Source: Blastobasis lacticolella (Eukaryota > Arthropoda > Insecta > Lepidoptera > Blastobasidae). Taken from it: a stretch of 64,000 nucleotides of DNA. The notes beneath the pieces were generated by a model. That model saw only the letters and a program-made list of their open reading frames with translations, was not told where the DNA came from and made no database searches. The DNA lies in contig LR990049.1 in NCBI GenBank assembly GCA_905147135.1, positions 11,797,428-11,861,427 on the forward strand, given 5' to 3'. A program made the translations under genes and the position numbers. The first letter of the stretch is position 1; each line of letters begins with the position of its first letter. This document shows positions 11,453-23,519 of the stretch, piece after piece.

Positions 11453-13599
11453 TGTCATTAATGATAATTATTATTAATAGTCGTGTAGGTACTGCGCGTG
11501 CAAGATGACTATACCCTACCCTTCCTGCCTCCCATCCATAAGCGTCGTGCACCGGTTCGGGGCACGTTTTTTCACCTAAATAAGGGTCAAACCTTACTCC
11601 GGAGTGTGTCTGAATATTTTAACGCGCCTGACCACACGTCAAATATTACTTTAATAAAATAAAATATTTATAAAGGCTTCCCTTGTTTACTGCTTTAATA
11701 AAAGGTGAAGGTTAGCACAGGCGAAATATTGAAAACCTCGAAGAAATGTAGACAGACTCAATGTATTCGTTTAAAGTATAGGTAAACGCCACCAAATGAA
11801 GCCAAAAAACTTTCTTACTCGTGTAACGATTTTTCGAGGTAAACGTTTTATAAAAGATTGATAATAATGTGTAGTTTTATCACAAGTACCTACACAGACT
11901 TGCTTTTCATATAGTAAATAATAATAAAGTCTACAAATTAAGTAAGTACCTACTTACCTGACTTCAAATAAATTTTATTGGCACCGAACAATTCTGCGAG
12001 CCGTCTATTCCATTTATATCATTAAAAAGAACTTAATTTGTGGGTAAGCACGGTAAATTAAAAAAGGCAATTTGTGAAATGGTGACCGAGGATCGTCGGC
12101 ATCGCCATTTTGAAAGTAGCAAACCGAGACGCGAGTGTGAATCTGAGTCAGTGGCCCGGCTTCCGCCCGCGCGGCCGTTCTGGGAACCTGACTTTTACTA
12201 AACTACTGCAAGAGGCTTCGTAACCCTTGTGATTCATTTTTGTGATTCAACTTTAACTAAAACTAATCCGTTACGACTGGTTTGTACCTCTACTTTAATC
12301 TCCATTATTTTTTGTAATATTTTTTTAACTATTTTTAAGCTATCACAATTCCTTTCACTTCCAGATTATGGCGCAGTAGGTGCGGGAATAATGCGGCTCC
12401 CGAAACTCTTGAAGATATGGTGAGCAATTTTCACTTGAGTCTGAATAGGCTTCTATTGTTGTTCCGTTTGAGAGTAGAAAGTACTACGCCAGTATATATT
12501 GCAGAACATCTAGCGAACGCTTACCCCGCGGGGCTCTTGCAGTGGTCGTACGAAGGGGGGCGGGGAAGCTCCACCGTCTATTTCCTCGTTCACATACTCG
12601 ATATGCATATCAATTTTGTATAGAATGATCACCCATTATGATCAGTGAAAGTTAGAGTACTGATCAATGATTAATATTTACATTCGTGTATCATTGTTAT
12701 CTGTATGTGTGATTGATACATTGTGTGGTTTGGTTTTATTTTACTTTTTATGTATCAGTCTGTATGTAAGTCGTAATTTGAAACGTTAAAAGACGCAATA
12801 AATACCTGTCTTCGCGAAACAATACGTTGTTGATGAGGTTGACCATTATGAAGGTAAGGGTAGGGAAAAGGAAAACAATGGGCCGAGGTCGAGACGTCGA
12901 GGTTCTTATAGAATGAAAATACCCCTTGTTGCGTCACTCGCTTTCAGTACTCGTATTTGAAATTTAAAGTAATTTCTAAGGAGCTCCCACGCAAAGCCGT
13001 CGCCCGCACACGCCGCCCCCACGCTCGCCGCTCTTTCTTGCATCCTAATATGGATTACACAAATATTACCACACACGTTATTGGTCCACCAAAAGAAGTC
13101 ACATATCGTTGATATTTTATGTAGACGTCAACCGAGTAAACTATGTTCGGCGTAGTCGCTTTTATCTTTAAGCCCCTCGTCACCAAGTTTATGCCCCTAT
13201 GCTTTCCAAATAACACCTACATTATTCTCAATTGAATTCACCATTAACGATATAAAGGTGATTCTTACATTCAGGCTCATCATTATTATGTCTTTCGAAA
13301 CAAAGTGCTCCACGAAATGTTTTACGATGTCGGCATTACGACCTCTTCAAGGTTGGCCTGTTTTGACCTTTGCACTACTTACTTATTATTTTGGGAGATG
13401 TTGCTTTACACACAACCCATCCCATCCCTCTGCAGCGTCCTGTAGCAAAACATCTTTGCCCTGCTGGGTGCGTCGCGGTCTTGTAAAGTCGAACTTTTAA
13501 TACATCGTTGTAAAATGACATCGCAGTTTAGTTAAATCGCATTGGCGATAATCGAAGATTGTTCGTCGCAGAAATGAGGTACAGTCGGATACCAATGTT
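11453..13599. other. Gene-free stretch
   Basis: No supported gene. A GC-rich patch at about 12120-12190 and another at 12985-13030 stand out by composition only. The small open frames here (12229-12623) have no recognisable product. Confidence 0.4.
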
Positions 13600-13664
13600 A
13601 CAGCACTCCATTTTACCTCTCTAAAAATACCAGGGCAAAAAGTAAGACAAAGAGTAAGGTTTTT

Positions 13665-14460
13665 TCAGCTGCACCCCTTTCCACACTTCGAGTGGACTTT
13701 TGTAACATCAGGGGCCTCCACTCCAACCTGAATGCCGTACATCACCACCTTGAGACGGCGAAGCCTGCCTTACTCTTCCTGACTGAAACACAGATATCAC
13801 CTCCGGCCGACACTTCGTACCTCCACTATCCTGGGTACAAGTTAGAACACAGGTTTCGTCCTCGCGCTGATGTGTGCTTATTCGTCAGAATTTATATCCG
13901 TTGTCGACGTCTTACCATTGAACAGAGTGACGAATCTGTTTTGTGGGTGTGCGTGGAACAGGGAGGTTCATCCCGTGCCTATACAACAACCGTCACGGCG
14001 TAGGTGAGACAAATCGGTTTTTCGAGCACATTCAATGCGCTACCGACAAGGTTCTTGAGCGGTGTCCTTCTGCTGAGTTGGTAGTCTTAGGAGACTTTAA
14101 TGGTCACCAGACTGAGTGGCTAGGGTCAAGCCGCCCTACCAACCCCCCGGAAGATCCGCCCACGAATTTGCTTTGGCACATGGTCTCACGCAACTGGTAT
14201 TAGAACCCACCTACTTACCGGATGTTGTGGGCCGTAATCCTTCTTTGTTAGATCTTCTGTTGACCTCCCACCCAGACGGTTATCGGGTGGCCGTCGATGC
14301 TCTTCTTGGGACATCTGACCACTGGTGCCAGAGGCACGCTAGGTATGGCACTATGGTTCAGCAGACTGGGATGGATTGCGAGAATTCTTTGCGTCGTACC
14401 CGTGGATGCAGTTTTTCTTTTCCTCAAATGACACCAACACCTGTGCTGCCGCTGTAGCTG
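13665..14460 (+). pseudogene. AP-type endonuclease domain remnant of the CR1/Jockey-like element
   Basis: Translated pieces in three frames follow one another in the order of an apurinic-type endonuclease. They are an N-terminal 'DFCNIRGLHSNLNAVHHHLE' block, 'LLFLTETQISPPADTSYLHY' carrying the conserved Glu-Thr, 'LVVLGDFNGHQTEW' with the Asp-x-Asn active-site signature, 'NPSLLDLLLTSHPDGY', and 'GTSDHW' with the terminal Asp-His. At least two frameshifts (near 13990 and 14130) separate the parts, so no functional enzyme can be made. The intact family would nick target DNA to prime reverse transcription. Confidence 0.8.
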
Positions 14461-14504
14461 ATGTCATACTGCAGGGAATGGAGTGTTTTATCCCATCCTG
14501 GGAG

Positions 14505-14672
14505 CCCTGGTACGACATGCCTAGTGCTGAGGCAACTCGCCTCAAGCAGGATGCTTTTCGTACGTGGACAGTGGCTCGGGCTCAAAGGCCCTGGTACGAC
14601 AGGCCTAGTGCTGAGGCAACTCGCCTCAAGCAGGATGCTTTTCGTGCCTGGACAGTGGCTCAGGCCCCTAAC
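14505..14672 (+). repeat. 84-bp in-frame tandem duplication in the linker region
   Basis: Two 84-bp units begin at 14505 and 14589, each starting CCCTGGTACGACA. The two 28-codon translations (both containing 'SAEATRLKQDAFR') differ at only a few sites. A second partial duplication follows: 14676-14720 and 14845-14890 share 'CACATTTTGAG' and 'GTACAATGCTGTATCGAGGT'. Both are local rearrangements of a dead element. Confidence 0.85.
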
Positions 14673-14879
14673 ACCCACATTTTGAGGAAAAGTACAATGC
14701 TGTATCGAGGTCTACAAAGAGGGTAATGGCCAGAGCAAACTTTAATTTGATCGGCTGAATTGGAGAGAAACTAAACAGCTACCCCTCTGGGAGCCGTGCT
14801 TTTTGGTCTCTCTTCAAACCTGTCCAGAGGAACTTTTGTCGGACCACATTTTGAGAAAAAAGTACAATGCTGTATCGAG

Positions 14880-15273
14880 GTCTATAAAGATGAGAAGTGT
14901 TCCGAGGAACTGTTGGTTAATTAAGGCTAGGCTGCAGAGCCTCGAACATCGGCGTAGGGTTGTCGTCTTCTACAGGTTACATTTCGGAGAGTGTGCGAAG
15001 CAGCTGCACGACCTCATTCCGCCGGCCCCTTGCCGTCATCGGGAGACGCGATCCGGGCGAGCGCTTCATCATTATGTCGTGGATCTTCCAGCTATCCGCA
15101 CGAGTCGTTTTGGCTCGACCTTTATAATGCGTACGGCTAAGGAATGGAACGCGTTGCCTGCGAGTGTGTTCCCTGATCAATATAATCTGGATGCCTTCAA
15201 GGCTAGATTGAATAGGCTGTTCCAAGACGGGCATGCTTCATCTTCGGCCGCATCGTCACTTACCAATAGGTGA
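14880..15273 (+). pseudogene. C-terminal region of the CR1/Jockey-like RT ORF
   Basis: About 130 codons read 'EHRRRVVVFYRLHFGECAKQ', then 'DLIPPAP', then 'IMRTAKEWNALPASVFPDQY' and 'FKARLNRLFQ' before a stop. The 'R....WN.LP..VFP..Y....FK..L..L' pattern is the C-terminal signature of CR1-like polyproteins. It joins the linker directly, with the catalytic RT domain missing, so an internal deletion of well over 1 kb is inferred. Confidence 0.8.
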
Positions 15274-15319
15274 GATGGCGGTCAAATGCCTGTCTTGTCA
15301 TAATATAAAAAAAAAAACT

Positions 15320-15650
15320 TTTCGATCTGGTGCCCACAGCACAATTCCGCCATCGCACCACACGCCGTGGGTTGGGTACTCATCCCCACTACGTAAACCC
15401 TCTGTTGATCACCACGCGAAGGTTCGATAGAACGTTTCTCGCTCGTACGATTCGGATGTGGAATGAGCTCCCAGCCACAGTGTTTCCTTTGGACTATGAC
15501 ATGGGATCGTTCAAGACGTATATTAGAGGTCTCTTTAGAGGCGGGCAACGCATTGGTGACTCCCCTGGTGTTGTCCATAGGCGGTGGTGACCACTTTCCA
15601 TCAGGTGGCCCGCTTGCCTGTTTGTGTGCCGAGTAACATAAAAAATAAAC
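15320..15650 (+). pseudogene. 5'-truncated 3' end of a second CR1-like element
   Basis: The frame ending at 15590 encodes about 80 residues with 'RRFDRTFLARTIRMWNELPA', 'TVFPLDYDMGSFKTYIRGLF' and a stop codon. It is homologous in pattern to 14880-15273 but clearly diverged. The 3' UTR has the lepidopteran 'GGCGGTGGTGACCACTTTCC', ATCAGGTGGCCCGCTTGCC block and ends with AACATAAAAAATAAACC. It abuts the previous element head-to-tail, so one insertion may have used the other's A-rich tail as target. Confidence 0.8.
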
Positions 15651-18600
15651 CTATCTATATCTACGTAGTATAAAACAGCTTCTGAAACGACGTTACATGT
15701 GAGGTCTAGGTACATTACCCTCTGATCCATCATTTACTATCAAATGTTGTAAAGGGCAACCGTGTGACACGACATAGAAAGGTAAGTGGGTGCGTGCGTA
15801 GACATAAAATAGCACGTGCCATTCACATTTAATGCACACTGTGCATGAAATATCGCTGCGACTATTTTAAAGCAAGCAATTAATGTGAACAACCTTTATA
15901 TAAAATACAGTACGTCCCTAAAAGTCATGTGAATTTCAGCATAGTAAGTGCTCTTCGACTTATGGATGTCATAAAAGGCTACAAATATTTTTGAGGCATA
16001 CCACCGTGTATGTTCAAATTTGCATTGGTTGTTGATAATGATGATGATACATAGACAAAACGTATAACTGATATTTCTGTCCGATCATTCCACACTAACC
16101 CTGGTTTATACCTACCGACTTCCGATTTCAAGCTACTTTAAAGCTGTGCGGCAATACCGGCCATAACTCATCCAAGTCCGGTCCAATCCCACGCAGTTTT
16201 ACAGCCTACTATCCGACCACGACACGATAACGACGCCGTAATTTACATCCTGACGCCGGACGCGCCTCTAGGGGCAGTTGTCTCATGATCGCAGATAGCT
16301 CCCCGGAGATTATGGCTGCTCTAATGCAGTTAGGCTTACGGCCATATTCCTGTTGAATCTTTTTTTTATGATTTAAAGTAGATACTTTGAAGTAACTTTG
16401 TTATAGGCCATGAAAATTTAATATTATACAAAAGGAGCTAGGTACACTTGATCATATTTCAAAGCCGTGTTTGTACATCTATTATAAAATTTACAATGTT
16501 TCTCAAGCTTGTTGATTCGCTTTGTTATGAATATCGACCGGTTTGTATAAAAAACTGTAGAAGATACATAAATAATTGACTGATCCATGCACGCCCGCCT
16601 GGTGGTAAGCAGCTGTCGCCCATGAGATAACGTTTTACATATATACTTACATACATAGTCACCAAGTCATTCGTAAATCTTATTTAAGTTTTTACATGTA
16701 GTCACGCCTTCTTCCCATAGGGTATAGGCAGATACCACATTATACACCACACCTAGTTACATTGACCACATAAGTGGGACAATGTACACTCTGCCTACCT
16801 CATCTACTATTTCCGCAGATGCGTTGTCACTGCGAGGACTAAGATGAAATGCCACGTACTTACCTATAATTGCGTTGACTACCTTATCATACAAAACGGA
16901 ACACAACAATGCAAACATTGTTGCTTGACGACGGCGGTACTCACCCCAGGTATCCTTAGGCTTGAAAAGTCCTACCCCGTCATACAAACAAAAAAATAAA
17001 AAACGATTTGCCGTAAAAAAATGTCGGTTTCATTGAACTTTAACACAGCACCTCTTCTACAGCATCTGGAATCCACCAGGGCGTTCTAATTTTATACTGA
17101 AAAAATTTGTTTCACCTGTTAAAACATCGGTATTCCTAGGCAAAGACTAATGCGCATTCAGGCTGAACCGGCAAATTTGTAGGCACTAGGCAGCTCGTTA
17201 CCGCCGCCCGGCTGTCCCCCGGTGCATTGTTACAACTGCAAAGCAATCGGATTACAGTTAACCTTTATTGTCTTGTATTACATTGCTGGCTATATATAGC
17301 CCAGTCGCTCTTCCCTGTGGTATATTTGTGGTTGTAAACCGGAGAGGTGTAGGCGAAAGGTGGCACTGTTTGTGTTTTTGAGACTGTTTAGTCATACAAA
17401 GGGGTAGAATCACTGACCTCCAAATAGGTATTTTTTGAGGGGAGTAGCTCGACTCCAGAGCCGAAAAACAAAAAATTAAAAAAAAAAGTATTAAGAATAA
17501 GTGACATAAAAAAAAATAAAAAATGCACAAACAAAATTATTAATAACAAACAACATGACATGAGGAAACAACAACTAGACAAACAAAAGATAGAAGAAAA
17601 TTGCAGAACAGAGCCGTTGCATGTGGATGTGGTGTGGTGTGTAAAAGGGAATATCATTATGATTCACGATTAGAAACCCCAATTCATAAGCGAAGTAGAT
17701 ATTAATTCCAGTAATATTGTGAAATGAACAGTGACGAATATATTTCATGGGAAATAGACTAGTATGAAGGCTTAAACTCACATTAGAAATTAATGTGGTC
17801 TTATCTCATGCACATAAGTAGTAAATCTAAAATGAAGATTAACTCAGAATAACTTTCCCCGGGACTTCGTCTTCGCTGACTCCGACAAAAGGTTAAGCAG
17901 TACTTTTTCCTCCGACTTGATTTACTAACGTCGAGATTTCGGACTGGATACTTCTTGGTACATAATAAAACTGTGCCTGCGACTTTTTTCGCGTGGATGT
18001 CCAATATAGGTTGGGCCAAAAATGTTTGCACTTTTGAAACCTGAGTAGAAATAAAATTTGATAGATTATTTTATAGATCGTTTATTCAATGTAGGTAATA
18101 CACATTAATAGCAAATAATTTTTTTTAATGACGTCGTCGAGATGTGCTCCTAAAAGAGTTAAGGGTTATGTCGTTTGCTGATATTGTCATTTGTGCCTAT
18201 ACTGTCCGAATATTTAGTCCGAATCTGACTAAATAAGAAACTGACTATCTCAGAATATGTCGTCCTGGGAATCTGATCTACTGTACGTAGGTGCCAATCG
18301 CTTTGTTTACTGTACGTACCAATTAGTTTTTCTAGACGAAGATTTTAAGTAGGTAAAGCCAAGTATTTAGTAATACTACGAGTAAATCTGAATAAATACA
18401 AGTGTGTATGTGAAATCTAGTTTTTGTCCGACTTTCAAATTGCTTACTATGCTGTATTTCCGCGGGAACTATTTTGAATTTAGAGATTTATACCTATAGT
18501 CCATGGCAAAATATACATGTTTCACCAAAATCTGTTCATACAACTTCAGTAATACTATTTATCTTTGACAGGGGGAGAGTAGTGGAATATACATTTCAAA

Positions 18601-18979
18601 AGGAAATAAGCAATATTTAAAGATAAAAGCAAACTAGAATGTCAACCCTCGTCCTGTTGAGTTCGATACGTATATCTCTTATCTACTCGTCTTCCAAATG
18701 TCGCGAAAACAATATTTTCTTTGAAGAGTTGCATACCCTTTCTTGTCTTATTTATAAAGTCAGCGATGTCACCTTCGCTGCGTAGAAATCGGGAGAACTT
18801 ACAATTTTACGCGAATTTCTCACACTAGTTTTTTCCTCCGGCTTCGCTAGCACAATCACTACATATTAAAAAACAAATTCCCACTCCTGTCTTGTCTGTT
18901 CGCGATAAATTCAACGGACGGATGAGGAAGGTTTATTTATAGGGTAGGACAACACGCGAACGAAGTCATGGCTGGCCTG
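15651..18979. other. Gene-free stretch with minor repeat scraps
   Basis: No gene recognised. A 45-bp piece at 16580-16625 ('CACGCCCGCCTGGTGGTAAG') is a scrap of a non-LTR 3' UTR like that at 19150-19190. 16690-16990 contains a decayed repeat-like segment without clear family. The rest is AT-rich. Confidence 0.4.
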
Positions 18980-19115
18980 TTAGTAATATTACAAAGTGAA
19001 AAGATTTGTATGTTTGATTTTTATCCAGGGAAAATTTTGGCTCTCTGCGGGAAAGTTGATTATTTACAGAGAACCAAATTGCGCGCGGGTGAAAGCCGCT
19101 GAGAACTGCAAGTAT
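18980..19115 (+). repeat. Interspersed repeat family B, copy 1
   Basis: Shares blocks in the same order with 59080-59278: AAGATTTGTATGTTTG, a TTTTTATCC.GGGAAAAT block, and GCGCGCGGG.GAAAGCC.CTG. The 'TTTTATCCCGGGAAAA ... GCGCGGGCGAAAGCCGC' string is a widespread lepidopteran repeat of uncertain class. Confidence 0.6.
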
Positions 19116-19467
19116 GTTATAAAAGGGTCCTTTTTTATACCACCAAGGTGGCAAACAAGCTTACGGCCTGCCTGATGGTAAGCAGTCACCGCAGCCTATG
19201 GACGTTTGCAATACCAGGGGCATCACCCACGCGTTGCCGACCCAGTAAAACCCGTTTAACCCCTTTCTTAAAGAACTCCATGTTGTACTCTCCAGGTAGT
19301 TAATTCCACAACCTTAGTGTGCGTGGGAGAAAGTTCCTTTGGAACCGCACAGTTCGCGCCCAATCTCCAAGGCGTTAGGATGAACTTCCCTGTCGGAGGC
19401 AAGTCGTACGATGATAGAACATAGCTGTAGACATCATGTCAAACAGTTCTTCAGAACAAACACCGTT

Positions 19468-21076
19468 TTACAAGCGGTAGAACACATAAATGGAGGCGAA
19501 ATCTCTCCGCTGGCTCTGCGGCTCAATACCACTTGTGAGCATGGTATCATCGACAATTCTCACAGCGCGCTTTTGGATCGAGTCACAAGGACCAAGCTGA
19601 TATACCGGTGCTCCCGCCCATAGATGAGAGCAATACTCCAAATGGGGTCTGACTTGAGGCTTGTACAAGGAGAAGTCGTTGCCCCGGCGTGAAGAATTGC
19701 TTTGATCTGTTAAGCACACCCAGCTTTTTAGATGCGAGCTTGACCTTTTCTTCCAGGTCACTGCAAAACTGAACATCACTGGAGATGTCGACACCAAGGA
19801 TATGTATGCTCTTAGATATGGCAAGCGGCCAACGCGCATACTTGTGTCTTAGTGGGGTTGAATTGGACTAGATTTAGTCGTCCCCAATCGGAGATTCTAG
19901 ATAAAGTACTCTCGATTTTAGACACAAGTACTTCGCGACTTTCCTCCACTATGGCACGAGAGATATTGGCACGACCCGTATAAAAGGCGTCTTCAGTACT
20001 GTCAACTGCATAGCAATGAATGCCGTCAATGGACAGCATATCATTGATATGAAGGAGGAACAGAGTTGGAGACAGCACCGAGCCTTGCGAGACATCAGCG
20101 TTAATGTCCAAGCTATTGGAGCAACAGCCGTCAACTATGGCTTTGATGCATCTGCTGGACAAAAAGCTAGTTACCCAATTGCACAATCCCTTGGGAAGCC
20201 CTTATGATGGTAACTTCGAAAGAAGACCCCTATGCCAGACCCGATCTAACGCCTTCGCCATATCGACGCCAATAGCCAGTGCCTCACCTTGACTCTCAAC
20301 AGCTAAAGTCCAACGGTGTGTTAAATACACTAGAAGATCACCCGTTGAGCGTCAATGTCGGAAACCATATTGACGGTCGCTCAAGAGATCGTGCTCCTCT
20401 AGGTAACTAAGGAGCTGTGCGTTTATTACTCGCTCCATCACCTTAGAGAGAAGGGAGGTTATAGCGATAGGCCTGTCAGTCGACAGGTCTGATCTGTCGC
20501 CCTTTTTGGACACAGGGTACACGTGGGCAGTCTTCCATGAAGACGGAACTAATCCAGTGGACAAAGCGCAAAGAGGCGCGTTAGTACCGGACACAATTCG
20601 GGAGCACACACTTTAAGCACCACCGCCGGAATACCATCAGGCCCACTCGACTTTCAAACGTCTAGAGAGAGCAGAGCCCGCCGTTCCTTTCGCTGTGAAA
20701 TGGATATTTCCGGCATTGATTTGCCGCACCACGGGATGGTGGGTGGGTCGGCTCCTCCGTCATTCAGGGTCAAGTTTGAGGCAAAGAGAAGCACCCAATA
20801 AATTGGCTTTCTCTATTGCACTGTGGGCCAGGGTATCGTCAGGTTTACGCAGTGGTGGAAAGGACTGAAGTTTCCTTCGGCAGCTTTGGCGAGCGACCAG
20901 ACCCGACTAACTCTACTGCTAACGAAGGCGATTTTTTCTCTTGAGATCGCTCTCTTGCTGTACCTCGAGGCAGCATTTAACTTCCGCTTTGTCTTAGCAA
21001 TATTGGGTCCTGATTGAGACGAGCAGTGGTCCAAGTTTCGTACGCATATTGCTTCGCTCGTCGAGCCTCTCTGCAT
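19468..21076 (-). pseudogene. Reverse transcriptase remnant of the copy 2 element (YADD changed to YAVD)
   Basis: In minus-strand order the pieces are: a linker with 'SREKIAFVSSRVSRVWSLAK' (21076-20813); RT fingers with 'STGLVPSSWKTAHVYPV.KKGD', then 'RPIAITSLLSKVMERVI' and 'YLEEHDLLSDRQYGF' (20609-20352); a motif-A region around 20250 reading 'GVDMAKALDRVWH'; 'CNWVTSFLSSRCIKAIVDG' and 'VSQGSVLSPTLFLLHINDM' (20186 onward); and the catalytic box 'HCYAVDSTEDAF'. In this box the first Asp of YADD is replaced by Val through an A-to-T change in that codon. A stop codon also lies near 20205. The C-terminal part has 'LEYCSHLWAGAPVYQLGPCD', typical of CR1/Jockey ORF ends. Confidence 0.82.
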
Positions 21077-21252
21077 GACCGATTAAACTACGGTCGCCTC
21101 CGTGCTCCAGCAGCCACTAGCGGGTTAGGAATGAAGTAGTCCATACCCGCTAAGATTGTCTCAGCGACTGCGGTGGCACAGGTTTCAGGATCATCCGATG
21201 CAAATCAGAGCTGCCTCCACAAAACGTTATCAGTCGTCTCGTTCATCTTTCG

Positions 21253-21561
21253 TCACATAATCGACAGGTCCCTGTCTTCAAGGCTGTGTAAACGGCGGCA
21301 ACAGATATCCTCCCGAATGAACATACACACCCCGGCACGATGCACAAAATTATGCTCGAGCTTGTACCCGGGGTAAGTTAGATATGATGTATCAGCCGGG
21401 CAGGATATCTGTGTCTCCGTCAGAAAAAGAAGGGCCGGCTGCGCAGACTCGAGGTGTTCATAGACTGCGTTTATGTTGCTATGGAGACACCTAATATTGC
21501 GAAAATTTACCTTCAGAGTGGATGGGGCTGTTAAAACAATATTCCTTTTTTTTCTGGCCAT
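21253..21561 (-). pseudogene. N-terminal endonuclease remnant of the copy 2 element
   Basis: The minus-strand frame starts with ATG at 21561. It reads 'MARKKRNIVLTAPSTLKV', 'NFRNIRCLHSNINAVYEHLE', 'LLFLTETQISCPADTSYLTY' and 'RAGVCMFIREDICCRR', then ends abruptly. The remaining domain, including the GDFN and SDH active-site segments seen in 13665-14460, is absent, so an internal deletion is inferred. Alignment with copy 1 is direct over the first 90 residues. Confidence 0.8.
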
Positions 21562-21909
21562 ATTTGGAGGATAATTGAAAGTTTGAAGGGGAAACGTTGC
21601 TCTTTCAGTAAATAGGCAAAGGGGCTGTCATAACTGTCACGCAGTCTGGCAAGTATGCGGTCTGCTGGCGCGGCGGGCGGAAAGGCCCCTAGTCCCCCCC
21701 TGACGTAACATCCGAATTCACTCTGGCACGAACATTACGCCAGGGACTTTTCGCGAGACTGGCAACTCAGCTTCCCAGGGCGGAGATTGTGTATACCCTG
21801 GGTTCGGGAGCCCTTTCAGCCTGCGGGCGGCCAGCGGACAGCCGTTTCACTAGGTCTCCCTGACCGCCGCGCCAACACACCGCCCCCGCTCAGCCACGTA
21901 ACAGCTAAT

Positions 21910-22115
21910 ATGAAAGCTAAGCCCTCAACTGCCAAAGCCACGGTTCCCCATTGAGTACTGGAAACCTTACACACCGGCAGAAACACAACACTATTAAAAT
22001 AGTGTTGTTTGACTGCTGTATTCTGTAATATGGAGGTAGGTGGATGGTAGGATACTTCCCCAGTCGGGCAGCTCCGATTCGGGTGGGATATCCCACCATG
22101 CCCTACCTCTCTTAA
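21910..22115. repeat. Interspersed repeat family C, copy 1, with 11-bp perfect hairpin
   Basis: Contains 'ACTGGAAACCTTACACACCG', GCAGAAACACAACACTATT, then AATAGTGTTGTTTGACTGC. The ACAACACTATT/AATAGTGTTGT arms at 21985-22008 form a perfect stem with a two-base loop. A second copy at 26378-26580 shares 'CTGGAAACCTTACTCCCCGG' and the GTATTGTTTGGCTGCGGTATG end. I know this string as frequent in Lepidoptera. The orientation is uncertain. Confidence 0.6.
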
Positions 22116-22880
22116 AATGTGTACTCACATGTTCCATGCCATTGTAGGGTACCCTGTCCTGCTGTAGCGTTTACGAACTGCTTCCGATTCTGGAAAATAG
22201 CTCCGTAAGTTTTAGTTGCAGTTCCAACTAAGTACATGATATAAAAATTATTAGTCTTTTATAGAAAAGTCAATCGGAACTCAGAACAACAACAGAATGA
22301 TACGTTGGGATACGTTGAACAGCATTTTCTTGGATTTGGATCCTATGCAGTGCGTTAGTACCCTTGGTACCAACTGCTGGGCTATAATGGATAATGAAAC
22401 TCCCTATACGTACACTAATCGCATCCAAGTAATATTTTCTTAGGATACTACATATCCCTCCCTTAAATTGTGACATAGAGCCACACAAACACACAGACAT
22501 AGACTACCAAGGGCCTCCGTGGACATAAAACAGGCGTACCTAATTGTAAATTTCAGATAGTGTATTTTCGACACCAATATCTCCATTCCACCTGACAACC
22601 GTAAGCTTGTGGCGTAACACTCTGGCGCATCAATCGCAGGTGTTATAGGCAACAGTAACAGCGTGCCATAAAGTGGATTTTATCACTAGATTCTCCTATT
22701 TATAAAAGTTGTCCAGCGGTGGATGGTTTTAAGTGATGTATGGGCGTGTATTTAAGTGGAAAGTTACATTCTATTTAAAAAAATAAAAAATGTGTATGCT
22801 ATCTGGAAGTACGTTAGAAGCTATTGTAAAACGAATTATGTAAATCTCCGCTTTCGCCTTGAATAATATTAGTAAAATAT
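22116..22880. other. Gene-free stretch
   Basis: AT-rich with no recognised gene. Overlapping short frames at 22270-22652 have no recognisable product. Confidence 0.4.
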
Positions 22881-22939
22881 TGGAGGAGTGTCGGCTGCTG
22901 AGTGGTTACTGTATCCGACTCGTAAGTGAGAGGTCATCA

Positions 22940-23519
22940 TCATCATCTTGACGACATGTCCCGGTTGCGCCCCAGCGCGGCTCGCGAGGGCCCAGGGTCC
23001 GCCTACCTGCTACTTTGGCACGCATATCCGTTCTGACTATGTCAATCCATCGGTTTTTGGGCCGGCCTCTCCTTCCCATGGGCGGCGGGGGCGGCATGGC
23101 CAGACACTTGTTCCCCACATAGCTTGCCGGTCTCCCCAGGCCGTGGATGGTATGGCACTTGCGGCACTATTGACACAGGCGGCACTCTTGCAGCTTTTCT
23201 GCGTTGTCCCGGACGCCAAGGCTACCCCGAATGTGGGAATTTCGAACGTGATCCTTTCGTGAAACCCCACACATCCACCGCAGCATGTTCATTTCCGTGA
23301 CGCGCAGTTCTTCTTGTGTCGCTCTACTAGGGGCCAAGTCTCGCTGCCGTATAGGAGAGCAGGTCTAATGATGGTCTTATAGACATGTCCATTCAGCTTT
23401 ATCGGCATTTTAGGGTCACAAATGACAGCTGTCACCTCTCGCCATTTGGCCCAAGCTGCGGATATTCGGGCTTTGACGTCGCTGTCGATTTTCACGGTTG
23501 CGCTTAGTACAGATCCCAA
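22940..23519 (-). pseudogene. C-terminal region of the RTE polyprotein
   Basis: The minus-strand pieces read 'LNGHVYKTIIRPALLYGSET' then 'WPLVERH' (23519-23289), the 'LYG.E.W' segment typical of RTE. At 23118-22945 the pieces are 'MPPPPPMGRRGRPKNRWID' and 'IVRTDMRAK', the 'GRP..RW.D..R.DM' block near RTE C-termini. Intervening sequence is out of frame. Confidence 0.8.

Larger units (their letters stand above)
13600..15319 (+). mobile_element. Degenerate CR1/Jockey-like non-LTR retrotransposon, copy 1 (RT core deleted)
   Basis: The element runs from decayed 5' sequence near 13600, through an AP-type endonuclease (from about 13680), to an RT-connection linker and then directly to the extreme C-terminus (14880-15273). 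It finishes with a short 3' UTR and an A-rich end at about 15305-15319. Several frameshifts and stops break it. The fingers and palm of the reverse transcriptase, including the YADD box, are missing. The minus-strand element at 19136-21905 is a relative: both share 'LLFLTETQIS', the 'YPGYKLEH' segment and the 'AAAVAD/ETIL.GM..FIP' linker. The clade call rests on motif style and could be CR1, Daphne or Jockey. Confidence 0.8.
19136..21905 (-). mobile_element. Degenerate CR1/Jockey-like non-LTR retrotransposon, copy 2 (endonuclease truncated, RT mutated)
   Basis: Read on the minus strand, the element has a GC-rich 5' UTR (21905-21565). The start of the endonuclease follows (21561-21253), then a linker, a recognisable reverse transcriptase (20640-19800), a C-terminal part (to 19468) and a 3' UTR. 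The 3' end near 19136-19190 reads 'CTTACCATCAGGCAGGCCGT' followed by CACCTTGGTGGTATAAAAAA. About two thirds of the endonuclease is missing. Stops, frameshifts and a lost catalytic residue make it inactive. It belongs to the same broad family as 13600-15319. Confidence 0.82.

Noticed and set aside
17500..17781. Hydrophobic Phe/Leu-rich minus-strand frames as membrane proteins
   Set aside because: The composition comes from poly(A/T)-rich sequence; no consistent start or domain.
23037..23270. 77-codon frame over the RTE C-terminus
   Set aside because: Out-of-frame shadow of the RTE coding sequence on the same strand.
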